NCBI RefSeq assembly: GCF_013327855.1
Contig: NZ_JABUMX010000002.1
Coordinates: 620,001-684,000 of the forward strand
Direction: 5' to 3'
DNA from: Phyllobacterium pellucidum
GTDB taxonomy: Bacteria; Pseudomonadota; Alphaproteobacteria; Rhizobiales; Rhizobiaceae
DNA: 64,000 nucleotides
The translations under genes were made by a program, and so were the position numbers. A model generated the notes under the pieces. The model made no database searches. It saw only the letters and a list, made by a program, of their open reading frames with translations, and was not told the origin of the DNA. Below, in pieces: positions 18,367-28,222 of the stretch (position 1 is its first letter; the number at the start of each line of letters is the position of its first letter).

Positions 18367-19293
18367 TTATGCCGCGGCCCCGGCCAAATTGGCCTCAACG
18401 ACATTGCTGCCCGGCCGAATTCCGATGAGATGGCAGATGGCAAAAGCAAGGTCGGCCCGGTTCATCGTATAGAAGTGGAAATCCTGCGCACCCCTTTCGA
18501 CGAGGTCGAGCACCTGTTCGGCGGCGACTGCCGAAGCGACGAGCTGGTGCGTCTGCGGGTCGTTCTCGAGACCCTCGAAGCGCTCGGCCAGCCAGTTGGG
18601 AATGTGCGTGCCCGCCTTCGAGCAGAAATTCGTCACCTGCGTGAAATTGTGGATCGGCAGGATGCCCGGAAGGATCGGAATATAGATACCGGCACGGCGA
18701 ACCTTTTCGACATAGCGCTCATAGAGATCGTTCTCGAAGAAGAACTGAGTGATCGCCCGTGTCGCGCCATTGTCGACCTTGCGCTTGAGCATGTCGATGT
18801 CGGTGGCGAAGTCCGGGCTTTCCGGATGCTTTTCCGGATAGGCCGAAACCGAGATATCGAAATCGGCAAAGGCTTTCAGCCCGGCAACGAGATCAGCGCC
18901 GTTCTCATAGCCGCCGGGTGTCGGCTTGTAGTGCGAACCGACGCCGCTTGCCGGATCGCCCCGCAGAGCAACGAAGCGCTTGACGCCCATGGCGGCAAAC
19001 TCGCGCACCACCGTATCGACTTCCTCCTTCGTCGCATCGACGCAGGTAAGATGCGCAGCGGCATTGACGTCTGTTTCGGTCAGGATGCGGTTGATCGTGC
19101 GGGCGGTCCGCTCGCGCGTCGACCCGCCGGCACCGTAGGTCACCGAGACGAATTCGGGATTGAGCGGCGCAAGGCGCGTCACCGTCTCCCAAAGCCGTTC
19201 CTCCATGACTTCCGTCTTCGGCGGGAAGAACTCGAAGGACACACGGATATTGTGACCGATATCGGGGCGGCGCGATTGGCGAAAGAAACTCAT
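18367..19293 (-). CDS. metF: 5,10-methylenetetrahydrofolate reductase
   Basis: The 308-residue flavoenzyme makes 5-methyl-THF for methionine synthesis. VSFEFFPPKT near residue 18 carries the catalytic Glu; TYGAGGSTR, HLTCVDAT, ALRGDP and ITQFFFEND match the TIM-barrel FAD and substrate motifs in order. The start at 19293 shares its ATG with the stop of the upstream regulator gene (ATGA overlap), and the longer frame to 19365 only adds the regulator's C-terminal region in another frame. Cotranscription with a SAH-sensing-type regulator explains its control. Confidence 0.95.
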   Translation of the reverse strand: MSFFRQSRRPDIGHNIRVSFEFFPPKTEVMEERLWETVTRLAPLNPEFVSVTYGAGGSTRERTARTINRILTETDVNAAAHLTCVDATKEEVDTVVREFAAMGVKRFVALRGDPASGVGSHYKPTPGGYENGADLVAGLKAFADFDISVSAYPEKHPESPDFATDIDMLKRKVDNGATRAITQFFFENDLYERYVEKVRRAGIYIPILPGILPIHNFTQVTNFCSKAGTHIPNWLAERFEGLENDPQTHQLVASAVAAEQVLDLVERGAQDFHFYTMNRADLAFAICHLIGIRPGSNVVEANLAGAAA

Positions 19294-20300
19294 CAGACAC
19301 TCTCCGTGACGCGGGAGGTTAAATCGGGATCTGCAATCAGCAGGCGCGGGTCGCGTGCCAGCCACAGTTTGACGGTTAGTTTGTTCTTGTCTTTCGGTTC
19401 AAGTTCCGTGCTCTCTTCGAGCATCAAACCGGCTTCCGTAAGCCATTCGCGCATCTGCGCATCGCTGAAGCCGAGACGCATATGGGCATGGTTGTCGCGC
19501 AGGAACTCAAGTTCGTGCGGAGCAAAATCGACGATGAGCATGCGCCCGCCTGCCCGCAATGCACGTGCCGCTTCGCGGATTGCTTCGGCGGGGTTATCGA
19601 GGAAGTGCAGAACCTGGTGGACGGTAACAAGATCGAAGGATTCGCGATCCACCGGCAGGGAATAGACATCGCCATGGCGTACCTGCGCATTGGTAATCCC
19701 GTCGCGATCGAGATTGGAGCGAGCAACCGTCAGCATATCGCGGTTTATGTCGATGCCGACGCCGCGAATATAGAGTGGCGAAAAGAGTTCAAGCAGGCGG
19801 CCCGTCCCCGTGCCGACATCGAGCATCGCCTGAAACGGCTTGCGGCCGACGATCTTGAGGAGCGCTGCTTCCACCGCGCCATCCGGCGCGTGCAACGACC
19901 GGATCATATCCCAGCTCGTTGCATTGGCGCTGAAATAGGCGGCTGCGCGTTCGCGCCGCTGCAACTTCACTGAGGAAAGCCGCTCGAGGTCGCGTTCAAG
20001 CAAAGGATCGGAAAAGTCGAGGCGGTCGAGCAGCGACCGGGCGATGTCACCGACGATCAGCGAGTCGGCCAGGCGGAAATAGGCCCAGGAACCCTCCTGG
20101 TAGCGATTGATGAGGCTGGCCTCGAACAGCAGCTTCAAATGCCGCGACACGCGCGGCTGCGACTGACCAAGAATGGAGGTAAGATCGGAAACGGTCAGGT
20201 CGCCCCGTGACAGGAGCGCGAGGATGCGCAGGCGGCTCGGCTCGGCCGCCGCTTTCAGCGTATCGACCATCAGGTCCAGGTTGAGATCACGCTTGTCCAT
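19293..20300 (-). CDS. ArsR-type regulator fused to SAM-methyltransferase domain (SahR-like)
   Basis: The 335-residue protein has an N-terminal winged helix (about 8-95; SRLRILALLSRGDLTVSDL and QSQPRVSRHLKLLFEASLI as recognition helix region) and a C-terminal class I methyltransferase fold with MLDVGTGTGRLLELF near 165. This architecture matches SahR, the ArsR regulator of the methionine cycle that senses S-adenosylhomocysteine in Proteobacteria. No Cys metal site typical of ArsR is seen. The start at 20300 follows a GGATTGGA-like region and precedes a palindrome at 20320. It is the first gene of the operon with metF. Confidence 0.82.
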   Translation of the reverse strand: MDKRDLNLDLMVDTLKAAAEPSRLRILALLSRGDLTVSDLTSILGQSQPRVSRHLKLLFEASLINRYQEGSWAYFRLADSLIVGDIARSLLDRLDFSDPLLERDLERLSSVKLQRRERAAAYFSANATSWDMIRSLHAPDGAVEAALLKIVGRKPFQAMLDVGTGTGRLLELFSPLYIRGVGIDINRDMLTVARSNLDRDGITNAQVRHGDVYSLPVDRESFDLVTVHQVLHFLDNPAEAIREAARALRAGGRMLIVDFAPHELEFLRDNHAHMRLGFSDAQMREWLTEAGLMLEESTELEPKDKNKLTVKLWLARDPRLLIADPDLTSRVTESV

Positions 20301-20319
20301 GCTTCCAATCCTCAAAAGA

Positions 20320-20337
20320 CATAAAGATATGTTTATG
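20320..20337. promoter_or_regulatory. Palindromic operator upstream of the SahR-like gene
   Basis: CATAAAGATATGTTTATG is an 18-bp palindrome broken only at one symmetric base pair. It sits 20 bases before the start of the ArsR-type gene, a usual position for autorepression. SahR boxes in related genomes are palindromes of this length; identity of the bound protein is inferred. A further half-like CACATAA occurs at about 20349. Confidence 0.6.
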
Positions 20338-20427
20338 TGACAAACGCCACATAAGCAAGTTGTTTTTGCCGTTGACGACATTTTTTGCCGCGCCTGAAAT
20401 AGGACGAGAATCGGCTAGGATAGCGGC

Positions 20428-21665
<1,238 letters not shown>

Positions 21666-21693
21666 CGCCACAATTCCCGGGCGCGCGCAAGCC

Positions 21694-22302
21694 TCAGGGG
21701 CGATAAATCCATTGTTCGGGAATGCGCACATCCACCTTTTCGCCATTGCCGATCGTTCCAGGCTTTTCGACCCAGGCGACGATGCCGCGCATCCGCCGCG
21801 AGACCCGAACGAAATCGAGCGCAGTCGCGGTATGATCGGCCGTTCCCGCATGTTCGCCGATCGAGCGCCCGGCGATCTTGCAGGGCGCGTTCTGGCCGTC
21901 GACCTTCAGCGTGACACCGCCCTCGAAAAATATCAGCGTCCGCGGCGGGAGCATCGAAAGCGACGGGATCCCGTCGATCAGCATGTTGCCGCCGATCCAC
22001 TCGGCCCTGAGTTCCGCAAGCCCCATGCCGGCTGCAACTTGTACGAGTTCGTCCGGCGCAAGAATCGAGAGTTGCCGTTCGTTGCGCATTTCCGTGCCGC
22101 GCGGATACCAAGGCTCGCGACCGCCGGATTTCCGCGTCGGGCCGGCATGGAAATCACCGACAATTCCGTTGAAAGTGACTTTGAGTTCCGCTGACGGCGC
22201 CGTGACGAAATCGCCGGCGCGTGCCTCGAACAGGCCGCTGACACGCCCACTGAGCTTGCGCGCGGGCAATATCTCGGGGCCGTTTGAAAAAAGGTCGTTC
22301 AT
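21694..22302 (-). CDS. MOSC domain protein
   Basis: The 202-residue protein has the MOSC beta-barrel pattern: GIVGDFHAG.TRKSGGREPWYPRG, LSILAPDEL, AEWIGGNMLI and the key conserved Cys in GQNAPCKIAG. MOSC domains bind a sulfur or molybdenum-cofactor species and act in sulfur transfer or N-hydroxylate reduction; the partner here is unknown. The start at 22302 follows AGGAG at seven bases; the frame open to 22365 has no such site. It lies upstream of the riboswitch but is probably a separate unit, with only about 30 bases between. Confidence 0.83.
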   Translation of the reverse strand: MNDLFSNGPEILPARKLSGRVSGLFEARAGDFVTAPSAELKVTFNGIVGDFHAGPTRKSGGREPWYPRGTEMRNERQLSILAPDELVQVAAGMGLAELRAEWIGGNMLIDGIPSLSMLPPRTLIFFEGGVTLKVDGQNAPCKIAGRSIGEHAGTADHTATALDFVRVSRRMRGIVAWVEKPGTIGNGEKVDVRIPEQWIYRP

Positions 22303-22539
22303 AAACGCTCCTGAAAATATGCGCCGTGAAAGCCGCCGCATTTTATGAAAATCTGCGGGCAACACCAGCGAATATCCCTGATGAATCTGTCAAAAAGAGT
22401 CATGAGAATTCGGTGAACTATTGCGGCTCGGCAATACCTTGCGCCTATGGCATGCTACAACCCACTGGAAAGGCGAATCGTCTCCGATTGACAATCGTTA
22501 TGTGTTCTGCTTTCGTTCTTTTCTCACCGGAGGTTTGTC

Positions 22540-23184
22540 GTGAACGCTGAAGTTATGGACGCAGCCATAGATTTGGCGAAACGAACCGCAGGAAAGCGTT
22601 ATCACACCGTCCTTGCCGATCCGCCGTGGCGCTTCACCAATCGCACCGGAAAGGTCGCTCCGGAGCACAAGCGCCTGTCCCGCTACGGCACGATGACGAC
22701 CGACGATATCTGCGCCCTGCCGATCGCGGACCTGACGGCGCAACCTGCGCATCTCTACCTGTGGGTGCCGAATGCGCTGCTGCCGGAGGGGCTGCGGGTC
22801 ATGCAATCCTGGGGATTCGAGTACAAGTCGAACATAATCTGGCACAAGGTGCGCAAGGATGGTGGCTCTGACGGGCGCGGCGTCGGCTTCTATTTCCGCA
22901 ACGTCACCGAAGTCTTGCTCTTCGGGGTTCGCGGTAAGAACGCCCGCACACTGGCGCCAGGCCGCAGCCAGGTGAACTATCTTTCGTCGCGCAAACGCGA
23001 ACACTCGCGCAAGCCCGACGAGCAGTACGATCTGATCGAAAGCTGCTCGAAGGGTCCTTATCTCGAACTTTTTGCGCGCGGGACGCGGCCAAACTGGACC
23101 TATTGGGGCAATCAGGCCGACGAAGACTACAAGCCGACCTGGAAGACCTACGCCTATAATTCCGCGGCGGAAGCCGCGGAATGA
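22540..23184 (+). CDS. MT-A70 family DNA N6-adenine methyltransferase
   Basis: The 214-residue protein has DPPW (27-30) in VLADPPWRF, the catalytic motif of N6-adenine methyltransferases, and the later HLYLWVPNALLPEGL, IIWHKVRK and WGNQ stretches of the MT-A70 family. The GTG start follows GGAGG at about six bases. No separate target-recognition domain is seen, as is normal for this small class. It ends by overlapping, tail to tail, a BglII-like endonuclease gene by 31 bases, so it is likely the modification half of a restriction system. Confidence 0.85.
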   Translation: MNAEVMDAAIDLAKRTAGKRYHTVLADPPWRFTNRTGKVAPEHKRLSRYGTMTTDDICALPIADLTAQPAHLYLWVPNALLPEGLRVMQSWGFEYKSNIIWHKVRKDGGSDGRGVGFYFRNVTEVLLFGVRGKNARTLAPGRSQVNYLSSRKREHSRKPDEQYDLIESCSKGPYLELFARGTRPNWTYWGNQADEDYKPTWKTYAYNSAAEAAE

Positions 23185-23936
23185 TCGAACGTCACCACCG
23201 ATGAAGGTATGCCGATAAGGACAAGCGGGCACGGGTTGCCGACGCCGCGCAAGACGCGGTCGCGCAGCTTGCGCCAATGGGTCGTCGCCTCGCCGAACTT
23301 GTCGCCGACAAATGCATCGACCCATGCTTGCCGGAAGTCGCCGGTACGCTCGGCCCTTGTCAGGATCATTTCGCGCTGACGCCGCGTCGGAACGTAATTG
23401 AAGCTGTCGAGCTGGCCGAGTTCGTCGACAGCCCTCTCATCTGCAAAGCGGCGCAGGATCGTCCGCATATCGTTCTGAAGGCTCTCGCCGCGGGTAATGA
23501 GCCCGCCGACGGAGACGGCGCCCTCGGCATGCAGGCGCTTGAAGCTTTCAAGGTCGCGGTCGAAGAACGGATCCTTGTTGTTCCACTCGATTTCGAGCGC
23601 GAACACCGAGCTTTGCGGCCCGAATGCCTTCACGTGGTCGATTTCATGAGAGAGGGAGGCGACCTCCCTTTCCTCATCGAATTCGGACCAGCGCACGGTC
23701 TTGCGGACGCGGATATTGCGCTTGCTCCAGCCCCGTTCGGCGAGACCACGGCGCAGGCGCTGCGTCAGCCGCGCCTCGCCTCCCCCGCCCGCGACAATTT
23801 CGGTGACGGGGATCGTCAGATCGAGCAGCACCGTTTCGAGGTCGTTCTCCGCGCCGGCCATGTCCATGGTGACGATGGCTTCGGCGTGGTGAAGCGCCAG
23901 GATATCAAAACCGCGTTCCTTCAGCCGCTCGAACAT
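23154..23936 (-). CDS. BglII/BstYI-like type II restriction endonuclease
   Basis: The 260-residue protein resembles the BglII/BstYI endonuclease family: SHEIDHVKAFGPQSSVFALEIEW with Asp100, Glu115 and Glu117 as the metal-binding D...ExE-like set, followed by NNKDPFFDRDLESFKRL, a family stretch. BglII uses Asp-Glu-Gln here, so the third residue differs. BglII and BstYI cut sites centred on GATC; this protein's target is unknown. It is six bases downstream of ettA in the same direction and overlaps the MT-A70 gene tail to tail. Endonuclease before methyltransferase in separate units is unusual because it leaves their order of expression uncontrolled. Confidence 0.78.
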   Translation of the reverse strand: MFERLKERGFDILALHHAEAIVTMDMAGAENDLETVLLDLTIPVTEIVAGGGGEARLTQRLRRGLAERGWSKRNIRVRKTVRWSEFDEEREVASLSHEIDHVKAFGPQSSVFALEIEWNNKDPFFDRDLESFKRLHAEGAVSVGGLITRGESLQNDMRTILRRFADERAVDELGQLDSFNYVPTRRQREMILTRAERTGDFRQAWVDAFVGDKFGEATTHWRKLRDRVLRGVGNPCPLVLIGIPSSVVTFDHSAASAAEL

Positions 23937-23942
23937 GCGGCC

Positions 23943-25592
23943 TTACCGCGTCAAGCGCTTGTAGGTCGGACGCTTCGGATTGACGCTGTCCGGGCCGAGG
24001 CGGCGGATCTTGTCGTTCTCATATTCCTCGAAGTTTCCTTCAAACCATTCGACGTGGCTGTCACCTTCGAAGGCAAGGATATGCGTAGCAAGGCGGTCGA
24101 GGAACATGCGATCGTGGCTGATGATCACGGCGCAGCCCGCATACTTCTCAAGTGCATCCTCGAGCGCCGAAAGCGTTTCGGTGTCGAGGTCGTTGGTCGG
24201 CTCGTCGAGAAGCAGGACATTGCCGCCCGACTGCAGCATTTTGGCAAGGTGCACGCGATTGCGCTGACCGCCCGATAGATTGCCGACTTTCTGCTGCTGG
24301 TCGCCACCCTTGAAATTGAAGGCAGAGACATAGGCACGCGAATTCATCTCGTGCTTGCCAAGCTTGATGATGTCGTTGCCGCCCGAAATCTCTTCCCAGA
24401 CGTTCTTGTCGCCCTTGAGGTGATCGCGGCTCTGATCGACATAGCCGAGATGGACTGTGTCGCCGATGCGGATCGATCCGGAGTCCGGCTTCTCCTGGCC
24501 AGTGATCATCTTGAACAGCGTCGTCTTGCCGGCGCCGTTCGGACCTATGACGCCGACGATGCCACCCGGAGGCAGCTTGAAGGTAAGGTCCTCGATCAGG
24601 ACCCGGTCGCCGAAAGACTTGGTGAGGTTCTCGGCTTCGATCACCACCTGCCCAAGGCGCTCGCCTGCTGGAATGATGATCTGGGCGTCGCCCGGACGCT
24701 GGTCATTGGCCGCATCGACCAGTTCGTCATAGGCCTTGATACGGGCCTTGGACTTGGCCTGGCGTGCCTTCGGGCTTGCGGCGATCCACTCGCGCTCGCG
24801 CTCAAGTGCCTTCTGGCGCGAAGCCTCTTCGCGGCCTTCCTGCTGCATGCGCTTCGATTTGGATTCGAGATAGGCCGAGTAGTTGCCCTCGTATGGGATG
24901 CCGCGGCCGCGATCGAGTTCGAGGATCCAGCCGGTCACATTGTCGAGGAAGTAGCGATCGTGGGTGATGAGGAGGACGGCGCCGGGATATTCCCGCAGGT
25001 GCTTTTCAAGCCATGCAGTCGTTTCGGCATCGAGATGGTTGGTCGGTTCGTCGAGAAGCAACAGGTCAGGTTGCGACAGCAAAAGCCGGCACAGCGCGAC
25101 GCGGCGGCGTTCACCGCCGGATAGCTTGGTGACATCGGCGTCGCCAGGCGGGCAGCGCAAGGCTTCCATCGCCATCTCGACCTGCGATTCCAGATCCCAG
25201 AGGTTCTTGGCGTCGATGATATCCTGGAGCTTCGCGCCTTCATCGGCGGTCTCGTCGGAATAGTTCATCATTAGTTCGTTATAGCGGTCGAGGATTGCCT
25301 TCTTGTCGGCGACACCCTCCATCACATTGCCCATGACGTCCTTGCTGGCGTCGAGGGCAGGCTCCTGGGCGAGATAGCCAACGGTTGCTCCATCAGCAAG
25401 CCAGGCTTCCCCGGTGAACTCCTTGTCCGTTCCCGCCATGATCTTGAGGATCGTCGACTTGCCGGCGCCGTTCGGGCCGAGAATGCCGATCTTAGCGTCG
25501 GGATAGAAGGAGAGATGAATATTCTCGAGAACTTTCTTGGTGCCATAGGCCTTATTGAGACCGGCCATATGATAAATGAATTGGCGTGCCAT
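23943..25592 (-). CDS. ettA: Energy-dependent translational throttle protein (ABC-F)
   Basis: The 549-residue protein has two ABC domains with Walker A GPNGAGKS (near 38 and 355), signature motifs LSGGERRR and LSGGQRNR, and Walker [12 protein letters not shown] and [11 protein letters not shown], joined by a basic linker (about 240-300) that reaches the ribosomal P/E site. EttA binds the E site and couples translation start to ATP/ADP ratio. Length and the [14 protein letters not shown]-terminus match EttA rather than Uup or YheS. I chose the ATG at 25592 (MARQF); the frame is open four codons further. Confidence 0.95.
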   Translation of the reverse strand: MARQFIYHMAGLNKAYGTKKVLENIHLSFYPDAKIGILGPNGAGKSTILKIMAGTDKEFTGEAWLADGATVGYLAQEPALDASKDVMGNVMEGVADKKAILDRYNELMMNYSDETADEGAKLQDIIDAKNLWDLESQVEMAMEALRCPPGDADVTKLSGGERRRVALCRLLLSQPDLLLLDEPTNHLDAETTAWLEKHLREYPGAVLLITHDRYFLDNVTGWILELDRGRGIPYEGNYSAYLESKSKRMQQEGREEASRQKALEREREWIAASPKARQAKSKARIKAYDELVDAANDQRPGDAQIIIPAGERLGQVVIEAENLTKSFGDRVLIEDLTFKLPPGGIVGVIGPNGAGKTTLFKMITGQEKPDSGSIRIGDTVHLGYVDQSRDHLKGDKNVWEEISGGNDIIKLGKHEMNSRAYVSAFNFKGGDQQQKVGNLSGGQRNRVHLAKMLQSGGNVLLLDEPTNDLDTETLSALEDALEKYAGCAVIISHDRMFLDRLATHILAFEGDSHVEWFEGNFEEYENDKIRRLGPDSVNPKRPTYKRLTR

Positions 25593-26075
25593 AACGCGCG
25601 TCACTCCGATGTTCGTATTCGTGTGAATGAAGTTGCGCCGTATTTAGGGGAAAGGCGCTCCGGTGGCAATGCGCGGGCGTTTTATTTCGCGGCCCCGCCC
25701 GCACCCAACACTGGTTTCAGATAAAACCTGTCCCAAAATGAGCGAAACCGGGCGCGGATATTTCCGTCACCCGGTTTCCCCTCTGGTGCCGCATTCGGGG
25801 AGCGTCCTCTTCTCCCTTGAACGGCCATGTAACTGGCAAGATGGGCAGCTCGATCATCTGCAACAGCGACGAAAGGTCAGAACCCGTTTCTTTCGGAGTG
25901 AAGTTCTGCGGCATGTTTTTATCGATTGCAAGTGGTTTTGCAAAAGAAAGTTGCACAAAGATTTATCTGTTTATTTAATAGGCAGCACCGCGATAATTTG
26001 GGCGATATTGATATGGACTTATTCCGCATTGACTAATCGCGCGCCACCCTTTCAATTGCGGGCGGGAGGCTGCGA
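25593..26075. other. Intergenic region upstream of ettA and hydrolase gene
   Basis: Nothing with convincing coding character is visible in these 480 bases. It contains the hairpin at 25744-25778, divergent promoters, and a short open frame at about 25912-25980 that I do not accept as a gene. Confidence 0.4.
25744..25778. repeat. Inverted repeat GAAACCGGG / CCCGGTTTC
   Basis: Nine-base perfect arms with a 17-base loop whose inner part (CGCGGA...TCCGTC) can pair further. It lies between two divergent genes, so it is not a normal terminator; it may be a copy of an interspersed palindromic element. Confidence 0.5.
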
Positions 26076-27032
26076 ATGGCATTTAAAGAGGTTGAGACAA
26101 TACGCACTGCGACGGGGGCCGCGCTTGCCGTTCGGGTCTCGCAGGCAGAAGCGGAGCCATGCGGCATTGTCCAGATTTGCCACGGCGTCAGCGAGCACTC
26201 CCTGCGCTATGCCCGTTTTGCGCAGTTTCTAAGCGAAAGGGGCTTTCACGTTTATGCCCATGACCATCGCGGCCATGGCCTGACCAAAGCGCCGGGAGCC
26301 CCGGCAGGACGCTTTGCCCAACAAGCCGGGCGCCAGCACGTGCTCGACGATGTCGACGTCGTCAACCACCTCGCCCGTAACCGGAATCCCGGACTGCCAC
26401 TCATCCTTTTCGGCCATTCGATGGGCGGGCTGGTTGCGCTCAACTATATCCTGAAGCACCCCGAGAATGTCAGCGGGGCCGCAATCTGGAACGCCAACTT
26501 TTCAACGGCGTCGCTCAATCGCCTTGCGCTCGGTATTTTACGGGCAGAACGGATGCTCCTCGGTTCCGATGTCCCGAGCATGATCCTGCCAAAGCTTACC
26601 TTTCGCGACTGGGGCCGCAGGGTCAAGAATGCCCGCACGGCTTCCGACTGGCTATCGCGCGATCCCGACGAGGTGGATGCTTATCTCGCCGATCCGCTTT
26701 CGGGCTGGGACCCGACGGTCAGCATGTGGCGCGACATTTTCGATTTCATGAACGCCGGTACCAACGATGCTCTTCTCGCCACGTTGCGCCGCAACTTGCC
26801 ATTCAATCTTGTCGGCGGCGCCGAGGATCCGGCCACGGCGAAAGGCAAGTCGGTCAAGGAGCTCGAAGAGCGTCTCCTGCGCCTCGGTTTCACCGACGTC
26901 GAAAGCTGGATCTATCAAGACACGCGCCATGAGGGCCTCAACGAAATCAATCGTGACGAGATCATGCAGGATTTTGCGTCCTGGGCGCTGCGCGTCGCCC
27001 AACATCCAACGAAAGAACTGGTACAAAACTGA
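26076..27032 (+). CDS. Alpha/beta hydrolase, lysophospholipase/monoacylglycerol lipase type
   Basis: The 318-residue protein has HGVSEHSLRYARFAQFL (oxyanion and helical region), GHGLT, the nucleophile elbow LFGHSMGG with Ser115, and TRHEGLNE supplying the His of the triad near residue 288. This is the pattern of serine aminopeptidase/monoglyceride lipase-like hydrolases. There is no signal peptide. GGGAGG lies before the ATG at 26076. It is followed two bases later by the CoA-transferase gene, indicating one operon, so it may act on a lipid or ester intermediate of that route. Confidence 0.83.
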   Translation: MAFKEVETIRTATGAALAVRVSQAEAEPCGIVQICHGVSEHSLRYARFAQFLSERGFHVYAHDHRGHGLTKAPGAPAGRFAQQAGRQHVLDDVDVVNHLARNRNPGLPLILFGHSMGGLVALNYILKHPENVSGAAIWNANFSTASLNRLALGILRAERMLLGSDVPSMILPKLTFRDWGRRVKNARTASDWLSRDPDEVDAYLADPLSGWDPTVSMWRDIFDFMNAGTNDALLATLRRNLPFNLVGGAEDPATAKGKSVKELEERLLRLGFTDVESWIYQDTRHEGLNEINRDEIMQDFASWALRVAQHPTKELVQN

Positions 27033-27034
27033 TC

Positions 27035-28222
27035 ATGCCTGATGCACCCCTCAAAGGTATCCGTGTCATCGAACTTGCCCGCGTACTGGCGGGACCCTGG
27101 GCCGGACAAATCCTCGCGGATCTCGGCGCCGATGTGATCAAGGTGGAAAACCCTGCCGGCGGCGATGAGACGCGCGGCTGGGGACCACCCTTTATCACCA
27201 GCAGCGAAGGGGAGAACCTCTCCGCCGCCTATTTCCACGCCTGCAATCGCGGCAAGCGTTCGATTACCGCCGATTTCGCGACGCCGGAGGGACAGGAGAC
27301 CGTGCGCGCGCTTTGCCAGACGGCAGATGTCGTCCTTGAGAATTTCAAAGTGGGTGGGCTGCGCAAATACGGGCTCGACTATGAAAGTCTCAGCGCCGAC
27401 AACCCCAAGCTGGTCTTCTGTTCGATCACCGGCTTTGGGCAAACCGGTCCCTACGCGGCGCAGGCTGGCTATGATTTCATCATCCAGGGCATGTCCGGGC
27501 TGATGTCAGTCACCGGCGAGCCGGACCGCGAACCGCAGAAAGTAGGTCTTGCCGTCGCCGACGTCTTCACCGGACTTTATTCGGTGATCGCCATTCAAGC
27601 CGCGCTGGCGCATGTCGCCAGGACCGGCGAAGGCCAGACGATCGACATGGCGCTGTTTGACGTCCAGTCGGCCGTCATGGCCAACCAGGCCATGAACTAT
27701 CTTGCGACCGGCAAGAGCCCGCACCGGATGGGAAATGCCCATCCGAATATTTCGCCCTACGAAGTGGTGCCGACATCGGATGGGCATATGATCCTTGCCG
27801 TCGGCAATGACGGCCAATTTGCCCGCTTCTGCTCGATCGTCGGCCTCGATGCGCTGGCAAGCGATCCGCGGTTTCTGACCAACCGCGCCCGCCTCGAACA
27901 CCGGGCGGAGTTGACCGCATTGATACGCGCCGAAACGGCAAAGCGCAGCCGGGCGGAACTGCTCGAGGCCTGCGCCGGCAATGCCGTCCCCGCCGGCCCC
28001 ATCAACGGCATTGGCGAAATGTTCGACGACCCGCAGATCGTCGCGCGGCGGTTGCGCCTTGACCTTGAAGACAGCCACGGCAGCACTATCCCTTCCGTGC
28101 GCACGCCTATCGTCATGTCCAAGACCCCTCTGCAGTACGAGCGTCCCTCGCCCCGCCTCGGCGAACACAGCGCCGACATATTGAACGAATTGAAGGATAT
28201 TACCGATGAAAACCGGCGGTGA
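27035..28222 (+). CDS. Class III CoA-transferase (CaiB/BaiF family)
   Basis: The 395-residue protein has the family motifs GIRVIELARVLAGPWAGQ, LGADVIKVE, NRGKRSITAD and the catalytic Asp176 in GLAVADVFTG that forms the acyl anhydride with substrate. Members move CoA between carboxylic acids (formyl-CoA:oxalate, carnitine, bile acid and others). The substrate is not evident. The next gene overlaps by 17 bases and encodes a ThDP enzyme, a partnership recalling Frc/Oxc of oxalate breakdown, though the partner here looks like acetolactate-synthase-type rather than oxalyl-CoA decarboxylase. Confidence 0.85.
   Translation: MPDAPLKGIRVIELARVLAGPWAGQILADLGADVIKVENPAGGDETRGWGPPFITSSEGENLSAAYFHACNRGKRSITADFATPEGQETVRALCQTADVVLENFKVGGLRKYGLDYESLSADNPKLVFCSITGFGQTGPYAAQAGYDFIIQGMSGLMSVTGEPDREPQKVGLAVADVFTGLYSVIAIQAALAHVARTGEGQTIDMALFDVQSAVMANQAMNYLATGKSPHRMGNAHPNISPYEVVPTSDGHMILAVGNDGQFARFCSIVGLDALASDPRFLTNRARLEHRAELTALIRAETAKRSRAELLEACAGNAVPAGPINGIGEMFDDPQIVARRLRLDLEDSHGSTIPSVRTPIVMSKTPLQYERPSPRLGEHSADILNELKDITDENRR

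Noticed and set aside
25663-26232. 189-codon plus-strand frame across the ettA-hydrolase intergenic region
   Set aside because: It runs into the hydrolase gene in the wrong frame and has no domain or ribosome site.
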